A stretch of DNA of 64,000 nt from Heyndrickxia shackletonii (GTDB lineage Bacteria; Bacillota; Bacilli; Bacillales; Bacillaceae_C), in assembly GCF_001420715.1 (NCBI RefSeq), contig NZ_LJJC01000004.1:1611678-1675677 (forward strand). Direction: 5' to 3'. Below, piece by piece: positions 29,749 to 37,930 of this stretch; positions within the stretch are counted from its first letter, which is position 1; each line of letters opens with the position of its first letter. The position numbers were made by a program, and so were the translations under genes. The notes under the pieces are model-generated. The model had not been told where the DNA came from. It saw only the letters and a program-made list of their open reading frames with translations, and ran no database searches.

Positions 29749-29792
29749 GTATTGGTATAAATGTACTACTATTTTTTGAGAGTAGGGATTAC

Positions 29793-31427
29793 ATGGTTAG
29801 AAAACGATTAGGAGATTTACTTGTTGATGTTGGTGAAATTACAAGAGACCAGCTATCAGAAGCATTAAATGCTAAAAAAGACGGGCAAAAACTTGGGGAT
29901 GTATTGGTAGAAAGAGGTTTTATAAATGAACAGCAATTAATTGAAGTGCTGGAATTTCAGCTAGGTGTTCCACATGTCGTTTTACATCGATATCCAATTG
30001 ATACAAGTTTAATAAAACTAGTTCCTATTGAATTTGCAATCAGAAATGTTGTTATTCCAATTGAGAAAAATCAACAGGAATTAACGGTAGCAATGAATGA
30101 TCCGATGGATTATTTTGTGATTGATGATCTACGATTATCAACCGGGTTTCAAATCAAGCCGGTCATAGCTACAAAAGAAGAAATTATTGGGGCAATTCAT
30201 AAATATTATCATTTTAATGAACATTTTGAAGAAGAGGAACTATCAAGTATCGTACCATTGAATCCGGAAGAAGCTCCTGCTGTCAAACTTGTCAATCAGC
30301 TATTTGCAACTGGTGTACAAATGAAAGCCAGTGACATACATATTGATCCTCAAGAGACAAAAGTAATCATTCGATATAGAGTTGATGGTGTATTAAAAAC
30401 AGAAAGAATTCTTTCTAAGTCTATTTATCCTTCATTAATAGCTAGAATAAAAGTAATAGGAAATTTAAGAATTACAGAAAACCGTTTGCCACAAGACGGC
30501 CGTGTAAAATTAACAGTGCAACAAAGGCAAGTTGATTTAAGAATATCCATTCTTCCAACGATTAATGGTGAAAAAGTAGTTATTCGTATATTAGATTTAC
30601 AAAATGTAAAAAAGAATATATCAGAAATTGGATTTAATAGAATGAATCTTCAATCCTTTGTTAAATTAATCGAGAAACCCTCAGGTCTTCTCCTGATTAC
30701 AGGTCCAACAGGGTCCGGAAAAACTTCCACTCTGTATGCTGGACTGCATCATTTAAATTCTGAAGCGGTAAACATCGTAACGATAGAAGATCCTGTTGAA
30801 TATCAACTAGAGGGAATAAATCAAGTACAAGTAAACCCGCAAATCGGACTCGATTTTTCAAAGGGATTACGTGCACTGCTGCGTCAGGATCCAAATATCA
30901 TCATGATTGGGGAAATAAGAGACAGTGAAACAGTGGAAATTGCAGTAAGATCGGCATTGACTGGGCATTTAGTCCTGAGCACGATGCATACAAATGATTC
31001 TATTTCTACTATTCCGAGACTATTAGATATGAATGTTGAGCCTTATTTAGTTGTTTCGGCACTATCTGGTGTAGTTGCTCAAAGACTAGTACGAAAATTA
31101 TGTAAAGATTGTACAGAACCATATGAGCCTACAATGATGGAAAAACAATTATTTGAGAAAAGAGGCTTGCAAGTTCAGACTCTCTATCGCGGCAAGGGCT
31201 GCTCCTCTTGCCGGCAAACTGGTTATAAAGGGCGATTGGCGATACATGAGCTTTTTATAATAGACGATGATATTCGTCATTTACTATATAATAATCAGAA
31301 TATGGAAGAGATTAAGCTTGCAGCATTAAAAAAAGGAATGCTTTTCTTAATAGATGACGGATTGTTAAAAGCTAAGTCTGGGTTAACAACGGTTGATGAA
31401 ATACTTAGAGTAACTTTACCGGACTAG
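29793..31427 (+). CDS. pilB: PilB/GspE-type pilus assembly ATPase
   Basis: A 544-residue hexameric ATPase that powers pilus extension from the cytoplasmic side of the membrane. The N-terminal GspE-N domain (~1-150; RLGDLLVDVGEITRDQL) is followed by the ATPase core with Walker [13 protein letters not shown], the Asp box and Walker B LLRQDPNIIMIGEIRD, and a tetracysteine zinc site (CKDC...CSSC). The zinc site is typical of assembly (not retraction) ATPases. The ATG has GAGTAGGGA upstream. It is followed closely by pilT and pilC, so the three probably form an operon. Confidence 0.95.
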   Translation: MVRKRLGDLLVDVGEITRDQLSEALNAKKDGQKLGDVLVERGFINEQQLIEVLEFQLGVPHVVLHRYPIDTSLIKLVPIEFAIRNVVIPIEKNQQELTVAMNDPMDYFVIDDLRLSTGFQIKPVIATKEEIIGAIHKYYHFNEHFEEEELSSIVPLNPEEAPAVKLVNQLFATGVQMKASDIHIDPQETKVIIRYRVDGVLKTERILSKSIYPSLIARIKVIGNLRITENRLPQDGRVKLTVQQRQVDLRISILPTINGEKVVIRILDLQNVKKNISEIGFNRMNLQSFVKLIEKPSGLLLITGPTGSGKTSTLYAGLHHLNSEAVNIVTIEDPVEYQLEGINQVQVNPQIGLDFSKGLRALLRQDPNIIMIGEIRDSETVEIAVRSALTGHLVLSTMHTNDSISTIPRLLDMNVEPYLVVSALSGVVAQRLVRKLCKDCTEPYEPTMMEKQLFEKRGLQVQTLYRGKGCSSCRQTGYKGRLAIHELFIIDDDIRHLLYNNQNMEEIKLAALKKGMLFLIDDGLLKAKSGLTTVDEILRVTLPD

Positions 31428-31437
31428 GGGGATATAC

Positions 31438-32478
31438 ATGAAAGAAAAACTAGATGCAATATTGACCGCTGCATTTGAAATTGGCACTTCAGATATCCAT
31501 TTAACGGTTGGAGTGCCGCCAATGATGAGGTTAAATGGAGAATTAAAAAAATTTGGACAAGAGCCGCTCAAGCCTAGTGATACAGAAGAAATGGCAAAAG
31601 CGATTATTCCTGATTCCATGTGGAAGCAATTTAAAGAAACAGGGGAACTTGATTTTTCCTATGGAATAGAAGGGGTTTCACGTTTTCGAGTGAATGCATT
31701 TCACCAACGTTCATGTATCAGTTTAGCTATTAGGGTTATTCCTACTAGAATCCCTACATTTGACGAATTAGGATTGCCATCGGTTCTTAGCGACCTTGCT
31801 ATACAGCCCCAAGGTCTGATATTAGTGACAGGGCCAACCGGAAGTGGAAAGTCGACTACTTTAGCAGCGATGCTAGATAAGATGAATCGTACCGTTAAAA
31901 AACATATTATTACACTAGAAGACCCTATTGAATATTTACATAAACACGGGACATGTATCATTGACCAGCGAGAAATAGGGTTTGATACAAAATCATTCTC
32001 CAATGCCTTAAGAGCATGTTTAAGACAAGATCCCGATGTTATCCTCGTGGGTGAGATGCGGGATTTAGAAACAATATCAACGGCGATAACTGCTGCAGAA
32101 ACAGGACACTTGGTACTAGCTACCTTGCATACAACGGACGCACCGACAACTATTGATCGAATCATTGATGTATTTCCATCAGAACAACAAGCACAAGTTA
32201 GAATTCAATTGGCTTCCGTATTACGGGCTATCATTTCGCAAAGATTATTTCAACATAAGCAACAAAATAGCAGAATTGGTGCCTTTGAGATTTTAATTAA
32301 TAATCCTGCAATCCGAAATTTAATTCGCAATGAAAAAATCCATCAAATTCAAAGCGTTATGCAAACAAGTAAAGCAGCGGGAATGCAAACGATGCAAATG
32401 GCGATTCAAGCTTTAGTGGAACAAGAAAAAATTTCAGCAAATGACGCTAGACCATATTTATTGGATGGTGTTCTTTAA
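31438..32478 (+). CDS. pilT: PilT, pilus retraction ATPase
   Basis: A 346-residue PilT. Walker A is GPTGSGKST, Walker B LRQDPDVILVGEMRD, and the AIRNLIR motif characteristic of PilT is present near the C-terminus (NNPAIRNLIR). It drives pilus depolymerisation, hence twitching or DNA uptake. It has no zinc cysteines, unlike PilB next to it. It begins 10 bases after the pilB stop and its stop overlaps the pilC start. A dedicated PilT shows that this is a true type IV pilus rather than only a competence pseudopilus. Confidence 0.95.
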   Translation: MKEKLDAILTAAFEIGTSDIHLTVGVPPMMRLNGELKKFGQEPLKPSDTEEMAKAIIPDSMWKQFKETGELDFSYGIEGVSRFRVNAFHQRSCISLAIRVIPTRIPTFDELGLPSVLSDLAIQPQGLILVTGPTGSGKSTTLAAMLDKMNRTVKKHIITLEDPIEYLHKHGTCIIDQREIGFDTKSFSNALRACLRQDPDVILVGEMRDLETISTAITAAETGHLVLATLHTTDAPTTIDRIIDVFPSEQQAQVRIQLASVLRAIISQRLFQHKQQNSRIGAFEILINNPAIRNLIRNEKIHQIQSVMQTSKAAGMQTMQMAIQALVEQEKISANDARPYLLDGVL

Positions 32479-33686
32479 TGGCAGTCTTTCAATATATCGG
32501 AAGGAATCGAAAAGGTGAAAGGGTAAAAGGCAAACTGAAGGCGGCAAATTATAATGAAGCCGTTTTAAAGATGAAAGAAAAAGGTATTGCGATCCGTTCT
32601 TTAACAGAATTAAAGGGAATATTGTATCGGGAAATTAATGTTATAAAGCCAAATATAAAGCATAAAGATTTAGTCATTTATATTCGTCAATTCAGTACAT
32701 TGATTAAGGCGGGAATTAGCGTTGTTGATTCAACAAAAATTTTAGCGGAGCAAACAGTAAATCGTGTTTTAAAACAAACCCTTTACAATATATATGAGGA
32801 TATTCAAACAGGAAAATCTTATACCGAAGCGGCTGAAAAATTTCCAACTATTTTTCCCTCCATGTTTATCAATATGATGAAAGCTGGGGAGGCTAGCGGT
32901 CAAATAGAGGAGATTTTGGAAAGAATGGCTGTTTATTTTGAAAAGCAGCATCAAACTCGGCAGAAAATTAAGGCGGCAATGTCCTATCCAATCATATTGG
33001 CAATTATATCAATAGCGGTAGTTATCTTTATGCTAGCTGTGATTGTTCCCAAATTTGCTGGCATGTTTGCTTCATTTAATGCAAAATTGCCAGCTTTAAC
33101 ATTGTGGCTGCTAAATTCTAGTCAATTTGTTGTCCATTATTTTTGGTTATTTATACTTTTTCTGCTGTTGTTGTTATTAGGATATTATTTATTGGAAAGG
33201 TCGAAAAATGGCAGCTTTTATTTGGACATGATAAAACTTAAAATTCCAGTATTCGGAAAAATTATCCAAAAAGCAGCTTTAGCAAGGATGACTAGAACTC
33301 TTAGCACATTATTTGCTTCTTCCGTTCCGATATTGCATGCAATCAGCATTGTGGAAAATGTCGTTGGAAATCAAGTGATTGCCAAAATCCTTGGCGAATC
33401 AAAGAATTATATAGAAGAGGGAAAGTCAATTGCAGAACCCATGAAGGATCATTGGGCTATTCCCCCTCTAGTTTCACAAATGATGATCATAGGCGAACAA
33501 TCAGGAACAATAGACTATATGTTAGAAAAAGTTGCGGAATTTTATGAATCTGAGGTTGATCAGGCAACAGAGCAATTGAAATCTCTTTTAGAGCCTATGA
33601 TGATTGTTTTTCTCGCCGGAGTTGTAGGAACGATTGTTGCGGCCATCACCATCCCAATGTATAGCGTGTTTCAAAATATCCAATAA
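32478..33686 (+). CDS. pilC: PilC/GspF, inner-membrane platform protein
   Basis: A 402-residue protein with two GspF cytoplasmic domains (about 70-190 and 275-395) and three membrane segments (about 170-195, 215-238 and 370-395). The motif MKAGEASGQIEEILERMA and its second-half counterpart MIIGEQSGTIDYMLEKVA are typical. It couples the PilB/PilT motors to the pilus base. The ATG overlaps the pilT stop. The c-di-GMP-type riboswitch and pilin gene follow. Confidence 0.95.
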   Translation: MAVFQYIGRNRKGERVKGKLKAANYNEAVLKMKEKGIAIRSLTELKGILYREINVIKPNIKHKDLVIYIRQFSTLIKAGISVVDSTKILAEQTVNRVLKQTLYNIYEDIQTGKSYTEAAEKFPTIFPSMFINMMKAGEASGQIEEILERMAVYFEKQHQTRQKIKAAMSYPIILAIISIAVVIFMLAVIVPKFAGMFASFNAKLPALTLWLLNSSQFVVHYFWLFILFLLLLLLGYYLLERSKNGSFYLDMIKLKIPVFGKIIQKAALARMTRTLSTLFASSVPILHAISIVENVVGNQVIAKILGESKNYIEEGKSIAEPMKDHWAIPPLVSQMMIIGEQSGTIDYMLEKVAEFYESEVDQATEQLKSLLEPMMIVFLAGVVGTIVAAITIPMYSVFQNIQ

Positions 33687-33731
33687 ATCGACTATCACTA
33701 TAAAAATTATGTATAGATTAGTAAAAATATG

Positions 33732-33761
33732 TTGTAATAGCGATATTTGGAATAGTATAAT
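33732..33761 (+). promoter_or_regulatory. Sigma-A promoter of the riboswitch-pilin transcript
   Basis: TTGTAA at 33732-33737 and a perfect TATAAT at 33756-33761, spacing 18. It puts the RNA start about 10-15 bases ahead of the riboswitch closing helix, and makes the pilin a separate transcript from pilBTC. Confidence 0.75.
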
Positions 33762-33779
33762 GAGCTTAGATTTAAGATA

Positions 33780-33857
33780 GAAATTGGAAGCGAAGAAGAG
33801 TCATTTGTATATGGGCACTTGAATGGCTCGGAGCTTGTAGTGCAACCCGCCAATTTT
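33780..33857 (+). ncRNA. Class II cyclic-di-GMP riboswitch (c-di-GMP-II)
   Basis: Conserved blocks occur in order: GGAAGCGAAGAAGAG (from 33786), GGGCACTTGA (33813-33822), and GTAGTGCAACC (33837-33847). GCACT/AGTGC pair around a small hairpin. The outer helix GAAATTGG (33780-33787) pairs with CCAATTTT (33850-33857). This matches my recollection of the c-di-GMP-II class described in Clostridia (Lee et al. 2010) and of a crystallised example. The 3' strand of the outer helix is also the 5' arm of the terminator that follows, so ligand binding should prevent termination. Expected: an ON switch for the downstream pilin gene. Confidence 0.88.
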
Positions 33858-33911
33858 ATGTTTATTAACCTATTAACATCCTAGATTAATAAATATGAAG
33901 TTGGCTTTTTT
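33849..33911 (+). terminator. Riboswitch-controlled terminator before the pilin gene
   Basis: A 20-bp stem (33849-33868 with 33886-33905, three wobble pairs, no bulge) ends in six T at 33906-33911. Its 5' arm includes the CCAATTT needed for the riboswitch closing helix, so the two are mutually exclusive. Confidence 0.9.
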
Positions 33912-33940
33912 ATTACATATTTAAAGAAGGAGAAGAGAAA

Positions 33941-34393
33941 ATGAGAAGCAGATTCCAAAAGGTAATGAAGAATCAAAAAGGGATGACTCTTGTTGAATTG
34001 CTTGCTGTAATTGTTATTCTTGCCATTGTTACGGCTATTGCGGTACCTAGTATTGGTGGAATAATAAATAAGAGCAAGGATGATGCACAGAAATCCAATG
34101 CATTAATGATTATTAATGCAGCAAAATTAGCAGTTGTTTCAAACAATGAAACAATAATGGGAAAAATAAATTCAACAGATCATAAGATAACTTTGCAAGA
34201 CTTAGTAGATGAAGGTTTTCTTGATTCAGTACCTCAAAATCCGTATTTAAAAGAAACAACTTATACTGGTGATAAAAATTATGTAACCGTAACACAGGCA
34301 GGGAGTAAATATGTTTATACCGTTACTTTAGATAACAAAAGTGGAACAGGAAATACTACGACGTACGATGAAAAAGGTAAGGCTACAAAATAA
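33941..34393 (+). CDS. Major type IV pilin
   Basis: A 150-residue prepilin. The leader MRSRFQKVMKNQKG is cut before MTLVELLAVIVILAIVTAIAVPSI, with Glu +5. This is the canonical class III signal and assembly helix. The ~95-residue globular domain has no cysteines and resembles ComGC/GspG-like pilins. It is a single-gene transcript: a riboswitch and terminator before it, AAGGAG ribosome site at 33928-33933, and its own terminator after it. This fits a high-copy major pilin with separate control. The protein could be called PilA, but homology was not computed. Confidence 0.88.
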   Translation: MRSRFQKVMKNQKGMTLVELLAVIVILAIVTAIAVPSIGGIINKSKDDAQKSNALMIINAAKLAVVSNNETIMGKINSTDHKITLQDLVDEGFLDSVPQNPYLKETTYTGDKNYVTVTQAGSKYVYTVTLDNKSGTGNTTTYDEKGKATK

Positions 34394-34414
34394 TGGTGGA
34401 AATTATAATAAATC

Positions 34415-34442
34415 AGGGCTCCTAAATGCCCTCTTTTTTTTG
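34415..34442 (+). terminator. Intrinsic terminator after the major pilin
   Basis: AGGGC (34415-34419) pairs with GCCCT (34428-34432), then C and about nine T. Confidence 0.8.
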
Positions 34443-34515
34443 CCTAAATCTACTATTTAATTCTCTAATTATCAACTAATATATAGTATAATAATCATAA
34501 AATGAGGAGATTTTG

Positions 34516-35283
34516 TTGATTATAACAATGAATATATTTTGGACAATCTATTTTGCAGTAGTAGGTTTGATTCTTGGATCTTTCTTTAACGTAGTGGGCT
34601 TACGTATCCCTGAAAAAAAATCACTTATTTATCCAGGATCACAGTGTCCGCACTGTAAGCATAAATTGCGCTGGTTTGAATTAATCCCCGTATTTTCTTT
34701 TATTTTTCAATTAGGAAAATGCCGTTCGTGTAAAACATCTATTTCTTATATCTATCCTGTTATGGAGGCAATTACAGGATGCTTATATGCATTCACATAT
34801 GCTAAATTAGGCTGGGGAATTGAGCTGCTATTTGCTTTATTGCTTTTATCATTAATAGTGATCATTACAGTATCAGATCTTGTTTATATGATTATTCCAG
34901 ATAAAATTCTATTAGTTTTTACCGTAATATTTATTATCTTAAAGATTATGTTTCCTTCCGAACCTTGGTGGGACCCTATAGTCGGGGCTGTTTTTGGATT
35001 TGCCCTATTATTTCTAATAGCTATATTAAGTAAAGGTGCAATGGGCGGTGGAGATATTAAATTATTTTTTGTCCTTGGCATAATACTAGGGCTAAAATAT
35101 ACTTTTTTAACGTTCCTAATTGCTACTTTCCTTGGTGCAGTCTTTGGTATTTTAATGATGATTGCACGAAAATATAAAAAGAGAAAACCTATACCGTTCG
35201 GCCCTTTCATTGGTGCAGGTGCAATTCTATCATTTTTTTTCGGAGATAATATTATTTCATGGTATGTAAGCATGTTTATGTAA
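34516..35283 (+). CDS. comC: Prepilin peptidase and N-methyltransferase (ComC/PilD)
   Basis: A 255-residue polytopic membrane protease that cleaves prepilins at the Gly and methylates the new N-terminus. It has the N-terminal GSFFNVVGLRIP motif, two CxxC pairs in the cytoplasmic loop (CPHC, CRSC), and the two catalytic aspartates in SDLVYMIIPD and GGGDIKLF. B. subtilis has comC at the same place, before spoIIB. The start is uncertain: tandem TTG codons at 34513 and 34516 follow GAGGAG, and 34516 has better spacing. The ATG at 34528 is the alternative. It processes all four prepilins seen here. Confidence 0.93.
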   Translation: MIITMNIFWTIYFAVVGLILGSFFNVVGLRIPEKKSLIYPGSQCPHCKHKLRWFELIPVFSFIFQLGKCRSCKTSISYIYPVMEAITGCLYAFTYAKLGWGIELLFALLLLSLIVIITVSDLVYMIIPDKILLVFTVIFIILKIMFPSEPWWDPIVGAVFGFALLFLIAILSKGAMGGGDIKLFFVLGIILGLKYTFLTFLIATFLGAVFGILMMIARKYKKRKPIPFGPFIGAGAILSFFFGDNIISWYVSMFM

Positions 35284-35298
35284 TGGGGAGTGAAGTAA

Positions 35299-36273
35299 AT
35301 GGACATACAACTATTTTCTAGACAGCATCGTTTACATTTAATGTTTACGGACCATTACGTTCGTTTTATCGTAACCGGTAAAAATAATCTTATCCTTAAA
35401 TTTGGTCAAAAATGCTTGCCTAAAGGAGTTCTCCGTGGTGGACTAATTGAAGATGCTCCCACATTAAGGACTTTACTGGAGCAATTTCTCTACGAAAATA
35501 AAATTAGAAGAATGCCTACATATTTGTGTCTATCGGATGGACATACCATTGTAAGAAAGGTGCTTGTTCCAGAGGAGGTTCCTACAGAAGAAATTAAAGG
35601 CTATCTTTACATGTCTGTCGGGGAGAGCCTGCATTTGCCATTTGAAGATCCGCTTATTGAAGCAGTAGAATGGAAGGCAGGTCAAGATCATCGTGAGGTT
35701 TTAATGATTTCTTCACGTGAATCGGTTGTCCAGCAATATGTAAATCTTTTAAAAAAAATAAAATTAAAACCGGTTGTGATGGATTTATCCATTCTATCTT
35801 TATATCGTTTATATTATCATTTGGATCTTGCCAGCCGAGATGAGCATCTTTTAGTTGTTCAAATTCAATTAGCATACATCCAATTATCGATATTCTACGA
35901 ACATAAACCATTATATGTTCATCAAATTCATTTTACTGATCAATTCGAATTAGAATTTCAATCCTCAAGATATACTTATGAAAATTGGGCAATGAAAGAG
36001 GATTCTCAAGTGAAAACAGGACAAATTCAACAAATAGAACGGGAAATCGATCGAATTCGAAACTTCTATCAATTTAATTTAACAAATGGTCAATATGAAA
36101 TAAATAAATTATTAATAGCAGGAGAGCATCCTTATATTAGCCAGTACGTGGAACAATTAAAAGAGCATAGTACTATTAAGGTTCAACCCCTTACAGACTC
36201 ATTATTCCAGACAAAAAAGAATATTAACATCCCACCCGTTTTTTCGGAATGCATCGGTTTAACATTAAAGTAG
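35299..36273 (+). CDS. pilM: PilM-like pilus assembly protein
   Basis: A 324-residue cytoplasmic protein of the FtsA/PilM actin-like family, which binds the N-terminus of PilN at the membrane. The ATPase motifs are weak. The pattern of the fold (HYVRFIVTGKNN start; VVMDLSILSLYRLYY in the middle) and the location before a PilN-like gene support the call. The ATG follows GGGAGTGAAG. It follows the prepilin peptidase by 15 bases, and pilN starts 10 bases after its stop. Confidence 0.82.
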   Translation: MDIQLFSRQHRLHLMFTDHYVRFIVTGKNNLILKFGQKCLPKGVLRGGLIEDAPTLRTLLEQFLYENKIRRMPTYLCLSDGHTIVRKVLVPEEVPTEEIKGYLYMSVGESLHLPFEDPLIEAVEWKAGQDHREVLMISSRESVVQQYVNLLKKIKLKPVVMDLSILSLYRLYYHLDLASRDEHLLVVQIQLAYIQLSIFYEHKPLYVHQIHFTDQFELEFQSSRYTYENWAMKEDSQVKTGQIQQIEREIDRIRNFYQFNLTNGQYEINKLLIAGEHPYISQYVEQLKEHSTIKVQPLTDSLFQTKKNINIPPVFSECIGLTLK

Positions 36274-36283
36274 GTGTAAATGC

Positions 36284-36856
36284 ATGCTAGTAGACATTAA
36301 TCTTATAGAAAAAAAACACCGTCCCAATTTATTTTGGTTTGTCCTATCAGGGATTCTGATTATTTTGGCAGTCTCCCTAGCTATTTTTTATTCCTATTAT
36401 ACGTCTATAAAACAGCAAGAGGCAGTATTGAATAGCCAATTAATCTATGAAAAACAATTAAATAAAGTAAAACAAAATATTCCGATTGATAAAAAGCAGC
36501 AGGCTATCCTTGATTTAAAGAAGGCAATACAGTGGGCAAATGATTACCCCATTTCAACTGTAAGCATGTTAAAGGAAATCATTACGCTATTGCCAGAAAG
36601 GGGATTTATTACACATTTTTCTTTACGGGATGACCGCACAGTCCAATTAACGGTGCAATTTGATACTAGTAATGATGCAGCATATTATATGAGGCACTTA
36701 AATCAAGCTAAATTTGTTCGGGATGTGAAAATCGAAAATATAACTACTGCTGATATGAATGCATCCGATCAAAATATTTTGCCTAGATACTTTGCCCAAT
36801 ATACGATAATACTTAATGAATCTTATTTGAAAAATAAGAATGGAAAGGAAGAATAA
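36284..36856 (+). CDS. pilN: PilN-like pilus assembly protein
   Basis: A 190-residue protein that begins MLVDINLIEKKHR, the short N-terminal motif by which PilN binds PilM. A single membrane segment (about 18-40), a coiled-coil stretch and a periplasm-side ferredoxin-like domain (about 95-180) follow. In the type IV pilus it forms a membrane alignment complex with PilM and PilO. It is three bases from the next gene. Confidence 0.85.
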   Translation: MLVDINLIEKKHRPNLFWFVLSGILIILAVSLAIFYSYYTSIKQQEAVLNSQLIYEKQLNKVKQNIPIDKKQQAILDLKKAIQWANDYPISTVSMLKEIITLLPERGFITHFSLRDDRTVQLTVQFDTSNDAAYYMRHLNQAKFVRDVKIENITTADMNASDQNILPRYFAQYTIILNESYLKNKNGKEE

Positions 36857-36859
36857 AAG

Positions 36860-37828
36860 GTGGTCGGGAAAAATCTTAAAGTATTTATAACAATCATCAT
36901 CTTCCTTTTATTTTTTATTACATCGACTCTTTTGTACATACAAAAAATAATCCCAACTAAAAGAAACATTCAATATATAAATTCAGAACTGCGAGATGAA
37001 AAGCTTAAATCTTTCCCGAAGGAAAAAACAGATCCTGCGCTCATAACAGATGCAACGAACTTGCAAACACAGCTTCCGGTTGTTTTGAATATGGACAGTT
37101 TTATATTAGAACTTGGAAAAGCGGAAGTCGCATCAGGGATTACGATTAAAAATATTATATTTGGGGATAACCAAAACCAAAAGGTTGGCGATTCGGATGT
37201 ATCAGCATCCTTACCCAACTTCAATCAAAATTCTGAAGAGGAAAAAAAGAAAAGCAATGAAGATAATACTTTGCCTGATGGAGTAAAGAAAGAGCCTATT
37301 GAAATTATTCTAAAAGCGCCAACTTATTTTCATCTCTATCATTTTTTGGGGGAAATCGAATCACTTCCAAGAATTACAAGTGTTGATACCATTGATTTTC
37401 AAGGTCCAGCAGAAACCAGTACATCCATACAGGATAATTCCAATTCGATCGAATGTAATGTTACTGTCAGCATTTTTTATGACCCGGGATTGGAATCTAT
37501 CTTAAAATCTGCACTTCCTAAGCTGGAAGTTCCTCCACCGAGCAATAAAGAGGATCCGTTGGTTTCTCGGGTTCAACCGGAAAAGTCAACATCTAACGAA
37601 GTAGATGAATCATTAATTCAAGAGGATAAGACGATGGATGGGGCTAAAAACACTAAACAATTCAAGGTAATTAAGCACGTTGTCCAACCTGGGGAAACCT
37701 TATTTACTATTGCAATGAAATACTATCATTCAAGAGATGGGGAAGAAATTATTCAGAAATATAACCACTTAACTAATACCACTGTATATTTCGGTACGAC
37801 ATTGCAAATCCCACTTCAAACAAAATAA
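36860..37828 (+). CDS. PilO-like protein with a C-terminal LysM domain
   Basis: A 322-residue protein. The N-terminus has one membrane segment (~6-28), a short coiled coil, and a PilO-type ferredoxin-like domain (~75-210; PIEIILKAPTYFHLYHFLGEIESL). A charged linker (~225-262) leads to a C-terminal LysM (~265-320; VVQPGETLFTIAMKYYHSRDGEEIIQKYN). Ordinary PilO proteins have no LysM. Here it could bind cell-wall peptidoglycan and anchor the pilus machine in a thick wall. The start GTG at 36860 has AAGGAAG upstream. It is last in the operon, ending at a strong terminator. Confidence 0.83.
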   Translation: MVGKNLKVFITIIIFLLFFITSTLLYIQKIIPTKRNIQYINSELRDEKLKSFPKEKTDPALITDATNLQTQLPVVLNMDSFILELGKAEVASGITIKNIIFGDNQNQKVGDSDVSASLPNFNQNSEEEKKKSNEDNTLPDGVKKEPIEIILKAPTYFHLYHFLGEIESLPRITSVDTIDFQGPAETSTSIQDNSNSIECNVTVSIFYDPGLESILKSALPKLEVPPPSNKEDPLVSRVQPEKSTSNEVDESLIQEDKTMDGAKNTKQFKVIKHVVQPGETLFTIAMKYYHSRDGEEIIQKYNHLTNTTVYFGTTLQIPLQTK

Positions 37829-37849
37829 AAATTTTGACGAAAACCTTCT

Positions 37850-37882
37850 TGAACAAGACGACAAAAGTCTTGTTCTTTTTTA
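37850..37882 (+). terminator. Intrinsic terminator of the pilus operon
   Basis: GAACAAGAC (37851-37859) pairs with GTCTTGTTC (37867-37875), then TTTTTTA. Confidence 0.92.
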
Positions 37883-37930
37883 TTCGGTGTATGTTAGCAT
37901 TGAACAAATACGTGTGCGGGAGGGACAAAA

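Noticed and set aside
33780-33857. Other riboswitch classes for the pilin leader (c-di-GMP-I, SAM, guanidine, THF)
   Set aside because: None of their conserved cores is present; only the c-di-GMP-II blocks GGGCACTTGA and GTAGTGCAACC match.
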